Positions 1-12,351 of a stretch of DNA of 64,000 nt are shown here, piece after piece. This DNA comes from Geosiphon pyriformis. Its lineage: Eukaryota > Glomeromycota > Glomeromycetes > Archaeosporales > Geosiphonaceae. Below the pieces are notes generated by a model. That model was not told the origin of the DNA, did not search any database, and saw nothing but the letters and a program-made list of their open reading frames with translations. Both the position numbers and the translations under genes were made by a program. Each line of letters begins with the position of its first letter. Within the stretch, counting starts at the first letter, position 1. The stretch spans positions 46,448 to 110,447 of the forward strand of contig JAAOMT010000187.1 in assembly GCA_016748015.1 (NCBI GenBank), given 5' to 3'.

Positions 1-113
<113 letters not shown>

Positions 114-138
114 AAAAAAAAATATATTATAATCTTAC

Positions 139-1113
139 CTTTTCTTTGATTCCAATGCAATTTAAGCTTTCTACGATCACTTTTACTTTCATCATAATAA
201 AGAGTGATACTAGATATTTTTTCATCATTATAATCTTGTAACTCAAAATCGTACAACTCTTCTATTAATTTAATCTTATCAAAAATTTGAGATGCATGGT
301 GATCGAATGATGTAGAAATTTCCGCAACTTCTCCAAGCTTATTCCAATCACGAATCTTAATTATTCTTTCAGGAAGACGAAAAAATAATTGTCGACCAAA
401 GAATAAATCCATTCGGACCTCTTTTGCCTCCGTCTCGGTGGGATCAACTTCGAAAAGTGCCGTATAAATTTCATCCAGGCAATTTCCCAACCTCTCGGTC
501 GTATTGAATACACGCGTTACGAAAAATTTTTTGTTTGATGATGATCTGGTGGACAATTTTTCGAAAGCGTCGGCTAGATCATCCGTCAAATCATCATCAA
601 TACAAGTTTTTTTAACTTTATCTACCTCAATTTTCTTCGACACATATTCTGCATAATAATTTTGTCGGCCTCTCGAGTGAACATTGATGTCTTCACCGCG
701 AAATTCATGAAATTCAATTAAACCCTTAGCAGGGTCGGTCCCAGCAACCTCCAAAAGTACAAAACCGATCCTAGGAACGACTGGGGGTAAATTCTTTTCT
801 AACGCTTCTTTAATCAGAGCTTTTGCGTGTGTCCGCTCATGATAGGATCCACTGATTTGGGCCACATTTTCTTTTACATGTATTCTAGCACCTGATTCGG
901 CCCTGTTGACAATTTTTTATATGAATTTCAAATTTGGGATATTGTAAAGAACGAAAACTTTTATCGGTCGTTCTTAAAATTTTACTTTATTCTTTCAATT
1001 GTTGAACCTTTACGGCCAATCACGATTCCTACTTGACCTTCAGGAATAGGATAATTCTCACTAGTTTTGTAAAAATTTCCTTGTCCACTGGAATCTAGTC
1101 GAGAAAAAGACAT
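139..1113 (-). CDS. KH-domain RNA-binding protein, 3' end missing
   Basis: This is a minus-strand gene of two visible exons. Exon 1 is 1113-986, starting at an ATG whose complement is at 1111-1113. Exon 2 is 902-139. The 83-base intron (985-903) has GTAAAA..CAACAG ends, and a second donor GTAAG at 138-134 shows that the gene runs off the window. About 297 residues are encoded here. Residues ~28-55 form a KH core, VGIVIGRKGSTIERIKAESG, with the GRKG loop that binds single-stranded RNA or DNA. The intron splits the Lys codon after ERI, in frame. The rest (~250 residues) is charged and I do not recognise it; it has no obvious membrane segment. The start is the first ATG of the open frame and gives the usual short N-terminal extension before the KH fold. 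The upstream neighbour, the ferredoxin reductase, is on the same strand and ends 288 bases before this start. Its role beyond nucleic-acid binding is unknown. Confidence 0.8.
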
Positions 1114-1401
1114 TATTCTACCGACATGCGATAAAAAGGTAAAAAGACTGCTTATCCTTTATTTTCAAGTATAATTACTATGTTAGGAATTTTACTGCGC
1201 GAAGGCTTGATATAAGCCTGATTTATAAAATTTCCACGGCTATATGGTGCTGTTTTATAGTTAAAAACAGATTTCCCAGCATAGAAAAAATGTTTGATCC
1301 CTTTAACGAATCGATAAATATTTGGACCACCTATAATGAGAGCATGTTATATATTCAAAGAGATAATGGAAGCTAAAAGGAACCCTATATTGAATCTTTG
1401 T

Positions 1402-3205
1402 TTATGATTTATTGGCTTGATTGGAATTTAATTTACCCAAGATTTTCAATACATCCTCTGTCCTCACTAATTTCTCACGCGGTTTTCCTTTCAGGCGTCC
1501 CATTTCATTCTCCATTTCCTCAACTTTCTTCCAATCATCATAAGATACAGTACGTATTCCACGTTTCTCTAACGATGGTAGTATGGCATTAAAACCTTGC
1601 TTGACTTCCTTATTATGATTAGGTATCATGGGTTTTTTTAATTTAAGGTCTGAAAGGATAACTTCAGCTGTTTCGAATGCATCATACATGGTAGCTGCGA
1701 TAACTCCAGATGGCCCACGCTTTATCCAACCAGAAACATAGAATCCTGGAACCTGAAATGTAATAGTTATGATTAATTTCACGATCCTAATAATATAAGG
1801 CTCAGGAAAAATACCTCTTTTCCGTTTTCGTCCAAAACTTTGCCTTTCTCATTCGGGACTAGCCCTTTTTGATGATCGAATGGTACACCCTCTAACGGAA
1901 TGCTTCGATATCCAAGGCTTTTAATGACTAGACTCGTCTCAAGTTTTTCCAACTGGTCTGTTGAGATTGCCCTTTTTTTTTCTATAGGGCCCTCGAGTTT
2001 ATTTACGCTTAACAACAAACCTTTGACATAAGGTGGATCATTTTCGAAATCGGGAATCAATTCAATTGGACTTCTCAAAAATTTAAGTGTCCACGATTTT
2101 TCCCCTGATTTGTCATCATTTATGCCTTTTTCGATGATTTGCATCAAGCGCTTCAAAGGTCGCTCTTGGGAGATATATTTAGAATGTGTTGAGAGTTCTT
2201 CTTTCACAAACCCAAAATCAGTGAAGAATTTCGTGTTAGGAAGTTTCATCATCTCACGTAGTTCTTTGGCGGTGAAAGATACCTAATAGAGACAAAAGCT
2301 ACGTGAATATTAAAAGGTGAAGAAAAATTCATAACATATGAAAAAAAGAGGGGGGGGGGAATAATACCTGTAATGGGCCTCTCCTCCCCAAAATGATAAC
2401 ATTGCGAATTTTACTATTTTTGATTATATTTAATGCATGCTCTGTAATGTCTGTCTTTTCTAATTGCGTTGTATCCATCAATAAAATTCTTGCAACATCC
2501 AATGCAACGTTCCCATGACCAATTACAACAGCTGTCTCAGAACGGGTCAAATCAGGGTTTAAATCGTGATATTGTGGCAATCCATTATACCAACCAACAA
2601 ATTCTCGAGCAGAAAAAACATTCTTCAGAGAACCATCTTCATATTTAATGCCTAAAGATTTTTCTTCTGTTGCCCCGTAAGATAAAACAATTGCATCGTA
2701 GTGTTTTTTAAGATCCTCAACAGTGAGGTCCTTATTCACACTCACATTTCCCACAAAATTGTATCGTGGATCAAGCGCAACCTCGTCAAATTTGTGTTGG
2801 GCGTTCTATTATATCATGTTACCCAGTGTGGACCCAGACATACAGTGCTAGCTAAGCTAAGGAGAAAATTACCTTAACTTCAGGATGATCAGGAGCCACT
2901 CCGTAACGCACCAAACCATGAGGAATAGGAAGGGCATCATACATATCCACAAAAGCGTAGGAGCAACCCTTCAAAACACGTTGGGCTGTATAAAAACCAG
3001 CGGGACCACTACCAATAATTGCGAGCCGAAAAGAGTGTTGACTGGCCAAATTGGAAGTCGTCCTGGAGTGTTTCTTAAAATTCGATCCATGTGAAGCTTG
3101 AGAGCCTCGAGGGCCATAGAAAATCCGTGTTCGAATTTGAACCTCCAGATAATTACTAGCTTTCTTATAAATCTGTTTCGGCGAAACACGCCCAAAAATT
3201 GACAT
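1402..3205 (-). CDS. ARH1: Adrenodoxin/ferredoxin-NADP+ reductase, mitochondrial
   Basis: This complete minus-strand gene has four exons: 3205-2873, 2805-2368, 2282-1815 and 1752-1402. All three introns (67, 85 and 62 bases) are phase 0 with GT..AG ends. The protein is 529 residues, near the family norm of about 460-500 plus a presequence. The N-terminus (about 60 residues, basic and polar) fits a mitochondrial targeting sequence. The FAD-binding Rossmann motif IIGSGPAGFYTA is at ~64-75, and a second dinucleotide motif, VVIGHGNVALDVARILL, lies mid-protein, followed by ILGRRGP, which belongs to NADP binding. The C-terminal GWIKRGPSGVI is the family signature near the flavin. By family knowledge it moves electrons from NADPH through FAD to mitochondrial [2Fe-2S] ferredoxin, which serves Fe-S cluster and heme A synthesis. 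The symbol follows the yeast orthologue (FDXR in animals). A run of nine G lies just inside intron 2 (2351-2359). No frame damage is visible. Confidence 0.93.
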
Positions 3206-3280
3206 TTCAGCATAAAATTCGCTTTTGACTTTTTTTTACCGGCCCACATTTTTCCAGCACTGCGCCACATCAGATCTGAT

Positions 3281-3286
3281 AAATTA

Positions 3287-3360
<74 letters not shown>
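3281..3360. repeat. (ATT)n microsatellite
   Basis: A perfect ATT trinucleotide tract of about 25 units begins roughly 80 bases upstream of the reductase start codon, in its promoter or 5' leader. An apparent frame through it on the minus strand reads poly-Ile and is not a gene. Confidence 0.95.
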
Positions 3361-4030
3361 GACATAATTAATCAAAATAATAATATACATGTTCTGATCT
3401 CATTTATTAAGAAAATGAATTTGTAAATTTGCTATAAATTGAAAATTTGGTTATTGACTATAATTTTAATTTTAATTTACTTTTTAAACCTGAAATAATA
3501 ATATTAATTTATATATTTTTTTTTTTACATTATAAAGTTTTCAATATAATAAATAGTTTTTTGATTTAAAAAATATTAAATGTTTAATAATACATATTTT
3601 AATTAAATATTTTTATTTAATAAATAGTTTATTTTATTTTATTTTATTTTATTTTATTTTATTTTATTATATTTAAACAATTAAAATAATAAAAAATTAC
3701 AATTATAAAAATAAATATATATATATATAATAATTAATTATAAATAAAAATTTAATAAATAATATTTATATAACAAGTATTATTATTTATTATTTATTAT
3801 TTATTTAAAATCTACATTTATAATAAACTTATATAAATAAGATAAAATATATTAATTTGTAATTAGATTTAAATTTAAATAATTTTAAAAAAAATAACAT
3901 ATGTAAATTAAATAATATATAATATATTTATACACTAAGTTTAAAATAAAATTTTAAATATTCGAAATATTAGAAATACAATAATTTAAATATTAAGAAT
4001 ATTTTTTATCAAAACATTTTATTTTATATA
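3361..4030. other. AT-rich intergenic spacer with (ATTTT)n tract
   Basis: This spacer lies between the divergent reductase and ATG8 genes. It is almost pure A+T, with an ATTTT pentamer repeat at about 3631-3665 and short TA runs near 3718-3728. I see no gene or convincing element remnant here. Confidence 0.8.
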
Positions 4031-4324
4031 ATGTATAGATAAGAACTACGGAAATTTCTTCCAGCTTTACGGGCCAGACCGGACTGCGGATTGATTACCA
4101 AGCCACCATTTAATACTCTTGTTCTTTTAGCTGCGGCATCAGTGAATCCGTCATTGTAACGTCACCTGAGCCTAACCTTTATTTAATAGGTTCTTTTTCA
4201 CCCAATTTACTTTCCAACCTTTCTTTGTCGTTTATTGCGTTCACCCTTCTCTTTATAACGACGACTTCTTTCTACTTGAAAAGTTTTCTTCCTGATTAAC
4301 ACACCCTAACAGATTTTCACAAAT
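4031..4324 (+). promoter_or_regulatory. Probable ATG8 promoter and 5' leader
   Basis: Base composition rises sharply at about 4040 compared with the AT-rich spacer, and long pyrimidine tracts run up to the ATG8 start, as in many fungal promoters and leaders. The sequence ACGTCA at 4159-4164 is a CRE-type half site (TGACGT on the other strand). No clear TATA box is visible. The role is inferred from position and composition only. Confidence 0.4.
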
Positions 4325-4999
4325 ATGAGGTCAAAATTCAAGGATGAGCACCCTTTTGGTAGGTTGGCTTCATACTTTTAAAAGGGTATTTAATTACTCC
4401 AGATAAATAGCTCAAAAGAAAAAAAAAAGGGGATAGAATTTATAATATTCGCTCTAAAATTTTTACCACTTTTTAAATTTTGTTAAGAAAAACGCAAGGC
4501 TGAAGCTGAACGGATCAGACAAAAATATCCAGATAGAATTCCGGTTAGTTGATTATATTGAATACCTATGAGTGAGAGACTAGATGATCGTTATTCAAAT
4601 TTTACGGTAAGATTGACACCATAACTCTTTTCCTCCTTAGGTTATCTGTGAGAAAGTTGAAAAGTCGGATATTGCAACTATTGACAAAAAGAAGTACCTT
4701 GTCCCAGCTGATTTAACTGTTGGTCAATTCGTTTATGTGATACGAAAAAGAATTAAGTTAAGCCCTGAAAAGGCTATCTTCATCTTTGTTGATGAAGTCC
4801 TTCCCCCCACAGCTGCTTTGATGTCAAGTATTTACGAGGAACATAAAGATGATGATGGATTCTTATATATTACGTAAGTTCTACAAAAATTATTTGTTGT
4901 TAAAAAAGATTTAGTCAATAAAGATAATTTGTAATTATATGAAATCTCACATTTTTTTCCATAAATAGCTATTCTGGCGAAAATACTTTCGGTTTTTAA
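4325..4999 (+). CDS. ATG8: Autophagy ubiquitin-like protein Atg8
   Basis: This complete gene has four exons: 4325-4358, 4488-4543, 4641-4873 and 4969-4999. Joined, they give 354 bases, which is 117 residues plus stop, exactly the usual Atg8 length. It begins [20 protein letters not shown], continues with the ubiquitin-fold segment containing [16 protein letters not shown] and [17 protein letters not shown], and ends [10 protein letters not shown]. Gly116 precedes a single terminal Phe, the residue removed by the Atg4 protease before the glycine is joined to phosphatidylethanolamine on the phagophore membrane. The introns split codons at Glu12 and near Thr108; all have GT..AG ends, the first acceptor being TTAAG. 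The small first exon is typical. It is divergent from the reductase, 1.1 kb away. There is no sign of damage, so this is a normal host gene at the edge of the transposon-filled region. Confidence 0.96.
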
Positions 5000-5492
5000 A
5001 TTTTGGTACATAAGAAAAGTCCAAGACCTGAATTCTACGCTTGGAATATGATATGATCTTTCTACTATTATTATAGAGCTTTTAAACTTTATTATTACTT
5101 TTCATTTTTTTAGTTTTTTTCCCCGATATTAATCTTATTATTTGTATTATTTCTCCTTTAACTCTTATTGTATTAATTTTTCCTAAACTCAATAAATTTT
5201 TCAATGGTTTGAGTTTTATATATTGTGTATTAAATGTCAAGGATGAAATTATCTTAGCCTATTTATAACACTATTCGTAATAAATACGTAATTAATATTT
5301 GTTTTTGACATGAAAAATTCACATGTTTATTAAACAACTTTGTTATTTTTATACAATATTTAAGAAATGATTTGGAATTTTATGTTTATTTGTATTACCA
5401 ATATTTGTTTTTAATTAATTAAAATTAAATATAATAATTTAAAAAATAAAAAAAAAGCATATTTTTTTTATATTTTTTATAACTACAATCAA

Positions 5493-5526
<34 letters not shown>

Positions 5527-6582
5527 TAAAATAATTTAAAAAGCTTTGTTAATATTTATTTGAATATTTTAAAAACAAAGTATTTTTTTATTTTTAACTA
5601 AAAGTTTTTTTTATTTAAAGTTTTTTTAGTATTTTTTAAAGCATTACTATTATTTTAAAACTTGGTTGTTTTTTTTTAATATTTTGTATTATTAATATCA
5701 ATTTTAAATAATAATACTTTTTTTAATTAATAATAACAGTAATAATATATTTATTAATATAAATACAAATTAATAAATAATTATATTGTTTAATAAAATT
5801 ATTTTTAACAAATTTTTATTAATTGTAAAAACAAAATAAACTATATTTTAATATATAAATTATTTAATTATACTATAATATTATCTTAAAATTAATAACA
5901 TAAAAACTAAATAAATTATTTAAGTAAATAATTAGTTTTAATAATTTTAAAAAAAATTTTATAAATTTTAAATAATATTACTTTTTTTATAATAATTAAT
6001 AAAATTTTTGTTATTAAAACAGTTAAACAAAATATTTTTTATAATATTAATAGTAAAAAGCTATTTTTAATAACTTTTAAAATATCTTTTTTATCTTTAG
6101 TTAATAGTTTTTTTTTAATCAAAATTCATTCTAAAAAATACATTAAAATTAGTTTTAATATTATTTTTGTTTTTTTTAAGAATTTTAAAGTTTTTAATAA
6201 TAAGTGAATTAATAAATTGATTTTTTTTGCTCTTATTATTATTATTACTATTATTACTTTACAAATAGCCAAAAACTTCAAAAACTTGTATCTGTTATTA
6301 TTATATTTAATTCTTTTATAATGATAAATAAAATCTTAAATAAATTTTTTTTAATAATATTTAACTCTTTTTTTAATATAAATAACAATAATAATAATAT
6401 GTTTTTTAAAATAAATCAAAATTAACTACTAGTTATATTAACAAATATAATGTTTTTAACAAATTATTATTGGTTTTAAAAACAAAATAATATAATAAAT
6501 AGTTCTTAATTTTAAAAATTGAATTAATTAAATAAAAACTAAATTAATGTTTTTTTTTGTTTTTTGGTACTGTCTTTGATAA
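5000..6582. other. ATG8 3' flank and AT-rich DNA without recognisable genes
   Basis: The first ~300 bases are presumably the ATG8 3' UTR and terminator. From about 5300 the sequence is almost only A and T, with an (AAT)n microsatellite at 5493-5522. Its texture matches the decayed retroelements further right, but I could not align this part with any fresher copy in the window. Confidence 0.6.
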
Positions 6583-7533
6583 TATTATAAGTGGATTTTT
6601 TGAATAAAATTTGGTGATTTTCATAACTTAATACTATTATAAATAAAAAATTAAAGTATTGGCTTTAATAATTAAAATCTATAATTTAGTACTAATTGGT
6701 TAATAAAGATAAGATTTTAAATGTTTTGAATCTAAAAGTTTTGGTCTTAAGTTTTTTATAATAAAAAAATATTCAATTTGTATTGTTTTTTTTAATTTTT
6801 TTTAATATAAAAACTGGTTTAATTTAACAGTTATATTTTTTTAATAAGTTATTCTTAAGTTTTTATTTTTGTTTTATAAGTTTTTTACCAAACTATTCTT
6901 AATATTAATAATCTTAATACTTAATTTCTTAATTAATTAGTATATATAAAACACAATAAATAACAGAAAATAAAATAAAAACAATAAAAAAAAATTTAAT
7001 ATTTTATTAATAATTATAATTAAAAATTATTGTTTTAATATAGTTAAATATTGAAATTTATTAGTATAAGTGTTGATAAGTAAAAGCAATAAGTATTTAA
7101 TTAAATAATTGTAATAATATACATAATACAATATATAATATGTTTATAAAAATAGATAGATTTCTATTTTAAGCTATAAATTTTTAAAATAGAATAATAG
7201 AGAGAAAATTTAATTTAGAAATTCTTGTTTTTAACTATTTGTTTTTTTTTTTAATACTACTATTATATATATATAATTCTTATTATATAAAATTTCTTAA
7301 AATTCTTTTATTCTTTTTATGTAGTATTTTGGAATTTTAAAATCTTATAATTTCAGTTAAGTAGGTTTTTAAAATTTTTGGAATTCTGAAATTCTGTAAT
7401 TTTGTTAAGTAGATTTCTGAAATTCTAAAATTTTGAAAATCTTTATAAGAAAAATTTTGGAATTTTTTTTTGTGTTTATTTTTTATTAGTTATTTTATTT
7501 AATTATTATTTTTCTTAATTTATATAAGTAATA
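6583..7533 (-). repeat. Decayed LTR (same family as solo LTR at 43,668)
   Basis: This aligns colinearly, as reverse complement, with the intact solo LTR at 43,668-44,643. The 5' part (6583-6780) parallels the segment with the TTTGTTATTTG and AACTTGGTGCTCAA type sequences. 7190-7450 keeps the repeated TTCTGAAATTCTG texture of the GAATTCC array. The right edge, GTAATA at 7528-7533, corresponds to the expected AACA end. The sequence directly to the right (7534 on) matches the purine-tract flank of a minus-strand element, so this is the 3' LTR of the decayed element that follows. Confidence 0.65.
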
Positions 7534-10500
7534 TTATCCTTTTTTTTTAATATTAAGCTCTATTGAAATTTCTTAAATTTTTTTTTTAAATTAATTTTAT
7601 TCCATAATTCTTCAAATTGAATATTGGTAATTTTTTTCAACTAATTAATAGTTATTGTATTTATAATTAAATATAATAGTATTTCTAAACAATCTTAAAA
7701 TTTTGTTTGTAGTTAATATATTGTTTTTGTATATGTGATTAAATATAAATATTGAATATTTTTTTAGTTTTATTTGTATACAAATTTTGAATATTTAGTT
7801 TTTTTCTTAAGTAATAATAACAAAAATTCTTAAAAAATTGTTGTGTTTATTGATTTCAATTTTTTTTAGGACAATATTACTATTATTGAGTTTTTAAAAA
7901 TTATTTTTACTTTTTTTAGTATTTTGTTTATTATATTTTTAGTGATTAATAATATGTAATATTGTAAATAGTTTTGATATCTCTGTTTTTTTCTGTGTTT
8001 TTGATTTAGATAATTTGTTAGTTAATTATAATTTTTATATTTAAATTTTTCTGTTTAATTAATTAAAACAGTTGTTATACAATTGTATAAATATTGTTTA
8101 TGATTTTTATTTTTTATTATTTTTTTGTTATATGTATTAAATCTTTATATAGTTTTAGCTAAATTTTTTAATATGTTTGTTTTAATGATAAAATTTTTTC
8201 TAATTGAACTATTATTAATAAATAATAATATTATATTGTAGTATAATTTTAGTTGATTACTATATACTGCTTTAATTAAGATTTTATTATTTTAGTTTAA
8301 TTTATATGTTCTATTTTTCAAAATTTTTTTAATGTAAAATAAACTATCTTATTTAAAATTAAACTTTTTATTCCATTATTTTTTTATTTTAGTATTATAT
8401 AATAATATTTTGTCTTTAATTTTATGTCATTTTTTTTATTTCTCTTATAATTTTTTAATATTATTAACTGCTTTTCTTTTTTTGTTTTCTAGAGTTTTTA
8501 TTAAGTCATAAGTTTTTTACAATAATATTACTTGAAAATTAACTTTTATTATTAGTTTAGTTGGATATATTTAAATGTTTATTTTAATTAATAGTATTGC
8601 TGTTTTATTATAAACTAATTTAAATAGTATTGTTTATATAATATTTTGTTTTATTGTTTTATAAGCAAATAATATTGATAGCATAAACAAATTTTATTTA
8701 TTCAAATTTTTTGGCTAATTTTGGCTATTGTTTTACATATGTTTTATTAAATTTTTTGATTAAGCCATTAATTTATAAGTAACATAATAATAAAAGTAGT
8801 CTTTTTATACCAAATTTTTAACTTAATTTTGTTAATATTCTATTTACAAAATATGTTTTTTGATTTGATAATAATTTTTTTAGATATTTATGTTAACAAA
8901 TTAAATCTTGGTGTACAAATTTGGTTATAGATTTTGTATTTGTTTTTTAAATAATTTTAACTTCTGACTATTTAATAAGATAATTTATTATTATTGCTAT
9001 ATATTATTGCTTTTGTTAGTAATAATTAATGATCTTATTAAATTAATTTTAATCCAATCAAATAATTATTTTATTTTAATTGGTCTTAGTGATTTATTGA
9101 ATTTTTTTTTTTTTTAATAAGCATTACAAATTTGAATATATTAAATAATATTTAAATATATAGATAGCTAGTAGTATTTTTTTCTGGTTTTTTTAATAAC
9201 TGCTTCTATATAAAAATATTTTGTTGTTAAATCTGAATATATGTTAAATAATATTGTTTTTTTTTGATTTTATTATTATATTAAGTAGTTGATTTAATTT
9301 TTTTCTATTTTTCTAATATAATATATTTTAATAAGTAATAAAATATTTTGATTGTTGTTTTATATTGTTTTGTTTATTTCAAAATAATTTTTTCTTGAAC
9401 TGTTAAATATTAATATAATGTTAAAGTTGTTGATATTTTTATATATTTATCTTTTAACTTATTTTTGGATTAAAATATTTTTAGATTTGTTTTATTCTAA
9501 ACAATTTGTTAGTATTTCCATTTTTTTTGTAGTGTACTGTATAATTAAATAATAATAATTTTATTTTATATTTTATATAGCAATTATTTCAAAATTTTTG
9601 TTTTTGAATAAATATCAATTCTTTGTAATTTATATATATATCAAATTTTTGACTTAAATATTTCTTTTAATTTATTATAGTTTAATATATGGCTAAATAT
9701 TTTAATGCTAAAGTATTATAGTTTTTTTCTGTTAAACTTAAGTTTTAATTGATATATATTACTAGATATTTTTATTTATTAGATTTTTGTTGTAATAGAA
9801 CTGTTTTTAATGTGTAATTAAATACATTAATAATAATTATAAATAATTTACTGTGATCTGAATAGATTAATACTAGAATTTGAATAAGTTTTTTTTTAAT
9901 GTATTAAAAACTTTTTGTTATTATTTTGTTCACTTATATTTGATGTTTTTTATTTAGAATTAATAAAGTAGTTGAGTCAATTTAGAAAAGTTGTAAATAA
10001 AGCATCAATAATATTTAGCAAATTTCAGAAATGCTTTTAGTTTAGTAAAATTTATTAATATTAAAAATTTTTTAACTATTTTAATTTTATTTAGATCTGT
10101 TTTTATGCTGTTTTTATTAATAACATGTTCCAAAAACTTGAGCTCTGTTTTTCTAAAAAAATACTTAGTAGTATTTAATTTTAATTTGGTTTTTTTTAAT
10201 CTTTTAAATATTTGTTTAAAATAATAAAAATAATTATTGAATGTTTTAAAAAATATATTGGTGTTATTTAAGTATATAATTACTAATTTCTATAGTATTT
10301 TAGTATAAACAATTTCTATTAGCAATTAAAAAATAACTGGTATATTGGTTAAGCTAAAAGACATAATATTAAACTCAAAATTTTTTTTTTATAATAAATA
10401 TTATTTTTTTTGTTTGCTAAATTTATGGTTATTTATTAATAACTACTATCTAAATTTAGTATTAAGAACTATTTTTTCTTCAAAAGTGTTAAATAACTCT

Positions 10501-11393
10501 TAAATACATAAAATTGAATAATTATTGTCATAAATAATATTGTTAAATTTTTTATAATTTACATAAAAGCAGATCTTTTTATTTTTTTTCTGATTAAAAC
10601 AACTAATAATAACTATGAATTTATAAATAATTAAATTAAAATATTGTTTAATATTTGATTGATTTTTTGTCAAATAATTTCATGATTGATAAGTTGTATT
10701 TAATATGTTTTTTGTTTAATTGGTATTATATTTTTAGTTTTAATTTAATATTAAATAATATTAGTTTTACCAAATTCATTTTTACTTGCAAAAATATAAC
10801 AAAATTGTTAAGCAACAGTTTGTTTCATATTTTTTGGAATAAGTTTAGATTGTTCAAGTTTATTTGTTCTAATTATTTTAATTATAACAAATAATATTTT
10901 TCTCTTTTATAATAATTTATAATATAATATCTACATATTTGTAAAGTTGTAAAAAATCTGGAATAGTAGTTAGTAGTTGTTTTTTAACTTTAGTATTTAA
11001 GTATTTAATAATAATTCTAATTAATAATTTTATTAGATTTTTTGTAATATTATAGATTAGAATTTTAATATATTTATGATTTTTGGTTGGTAAATATAAA
11101 TTAGTAATAGCAATTTCTTTTAATTTACAAATAGTTGATTTTATTTTAAAAACTTGGGTTTGTTTTTTAATATTTTTAAATATTTTTAAAACATATTGAT
11201 TATATAATAAAATAGAAATTAATTGATTGATTAAAATAATTTCTTTTTAATCAATTATTTTTTTTTCTATTATATTTATAAATATATTAATTTTTTTAGT
11301 TAATTCAAATCTATTAATTTTTTTTGTTATTATTTTTAACTCTTTTTTTATTTTATTAATACTAATTAAGCTATTTTAACCAAAAATAAAAAT
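7534..11393 (-). mobile_element. Decayed Ty3-like retrotransposon with dUTPase (oldest layer)
   Basis: No open frame survives, but the DNA follows the minus-strand element at 29,830-35,000 in order, with C replaced by T and G by A. Anchor regions are 8880-8960 against 31,330-31,410 (integrase core), 9980-10,080 against 32,450-32,560 (RT thumb side), 10,640-10,800 against 33,150-33,300 (RT N-terminal side) and 10,920-11,390 against 34,240-34,715 (dUTPase and its C-terminal extension). It is cut at 11,393, inside the dUTPase, by the next decayed element. At about 10,905 it has no counterpart of the LTR inserted at 33,406, so it serves as an empty site for that insertion. Confidence 0.7.
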
Positions 11394-12351
11394 ATTGCCT
11401 ATTGTTACTAAAAGTTTTTGGTCTTTTTTTTTAAATATTGTTAATATTATTTTGTTGGTAATTTCTGATTATTAGAAGCTGTTAAATTTTTGATAACTGA
11501 ATTTATTTTCAAATTATTTTCTATAATTTGAACTGCTAAACTTATAAATAAATTAACCAATTTTGTATTATTTACTTTGTGTAATTACTTTGCAGTAAAA
11601 GTCAATTTTTTCCCAAAAAATACTTATCTAAAAGCTTACTAAAAAATATAGTTATTTTATTATAAAAGTCAATTTTTCTACAAATATTTTGTTTGTAGAC
11701 TATTCTAATATATATAATAAAAAAAATGTAAAAAAAAAATTTATTAAAAGAATTGTTTTCTGTTTAGACCTAAAATTATTAACAAATTACTAAAATTAGT
11801 AGTTAATCAAATTTAAAACATTAATAAAGATTTGAAAAATTTTAAGCAAAATAATTATAATTTTTGTTGTTTTTCAATATAATTTTTATTAAAATAATTT
11901 ATATAAATACTAGAAAAAATATTTTTAATTAAGATAATTCTAACTAAGATATATTTTCTCAAAAAAAAGCTCTTTTTTTATACAATCTGTTATAATACTA
12001 ATTTATAAATTTGAATTTTTTTTTTGTTATAATTTTGAGAACCAAAAATATATTTTAACAAACTATAAGTTGTTTTTTTAAACTATAAATTATTTTAGTA
12101 AATTATTAAGATTTTTTACAATTGCTATAAATTTTGGCAAATTTTTGAATGTTATAAAGTTTAGAATATTGTATAATTTAATTATTGCATTTGTGTATTA
12201 TATAAATTAGATTATTAATTAGATAGTAATATTTAATAATTTAATTAAATAATAAGTAATAATTTAAATAATAATAATATATGCTAATTAATAATAGAAA
12301 TTATAAGAATAATTTCATGTTAATTACTAATTAAAATTCTATTAGTAACAT
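11394..12351 (-). repeat. Decayed LTR of a second Ty3-like family
   Basis: It starts TGTTACTAAAAG and ends ATTAGTAACA, giving terminal TG..CA as expected of an LTR. It is colinear with 63,344-64,000 (a fresher copy in the same orientation) and, as reverse complement, with the split LTR at 45,823-46,297 plus 54,049-54,552. The right flank carries a TTTTTTCTTTAAGACTGAGCTC sequence that equals the purine-tract side of a minus-strand element. It is therefore the 3' LTR of the body to its right. Confidence 0.65.

Noticed and set aside
2971-3390. 139-codon frame with poly-Ile
   Set aside because: It translates the (ATT)n microsatellite and overlaps the first reductase exon out of frame.
4040-4130. 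Possible tRNA or structured RNA upstream of ATG8
   Set aside because: GC-richer, but I could not form an acceptor stem with a T-arm; it fits a promoter or leader better.
10655-10894. 79-codon frame rich in Phe, Leu and Asn
   Set aside because: It lies on the opposite strand to a decayed RT; the composition is what AT-only DNA gives by chance.
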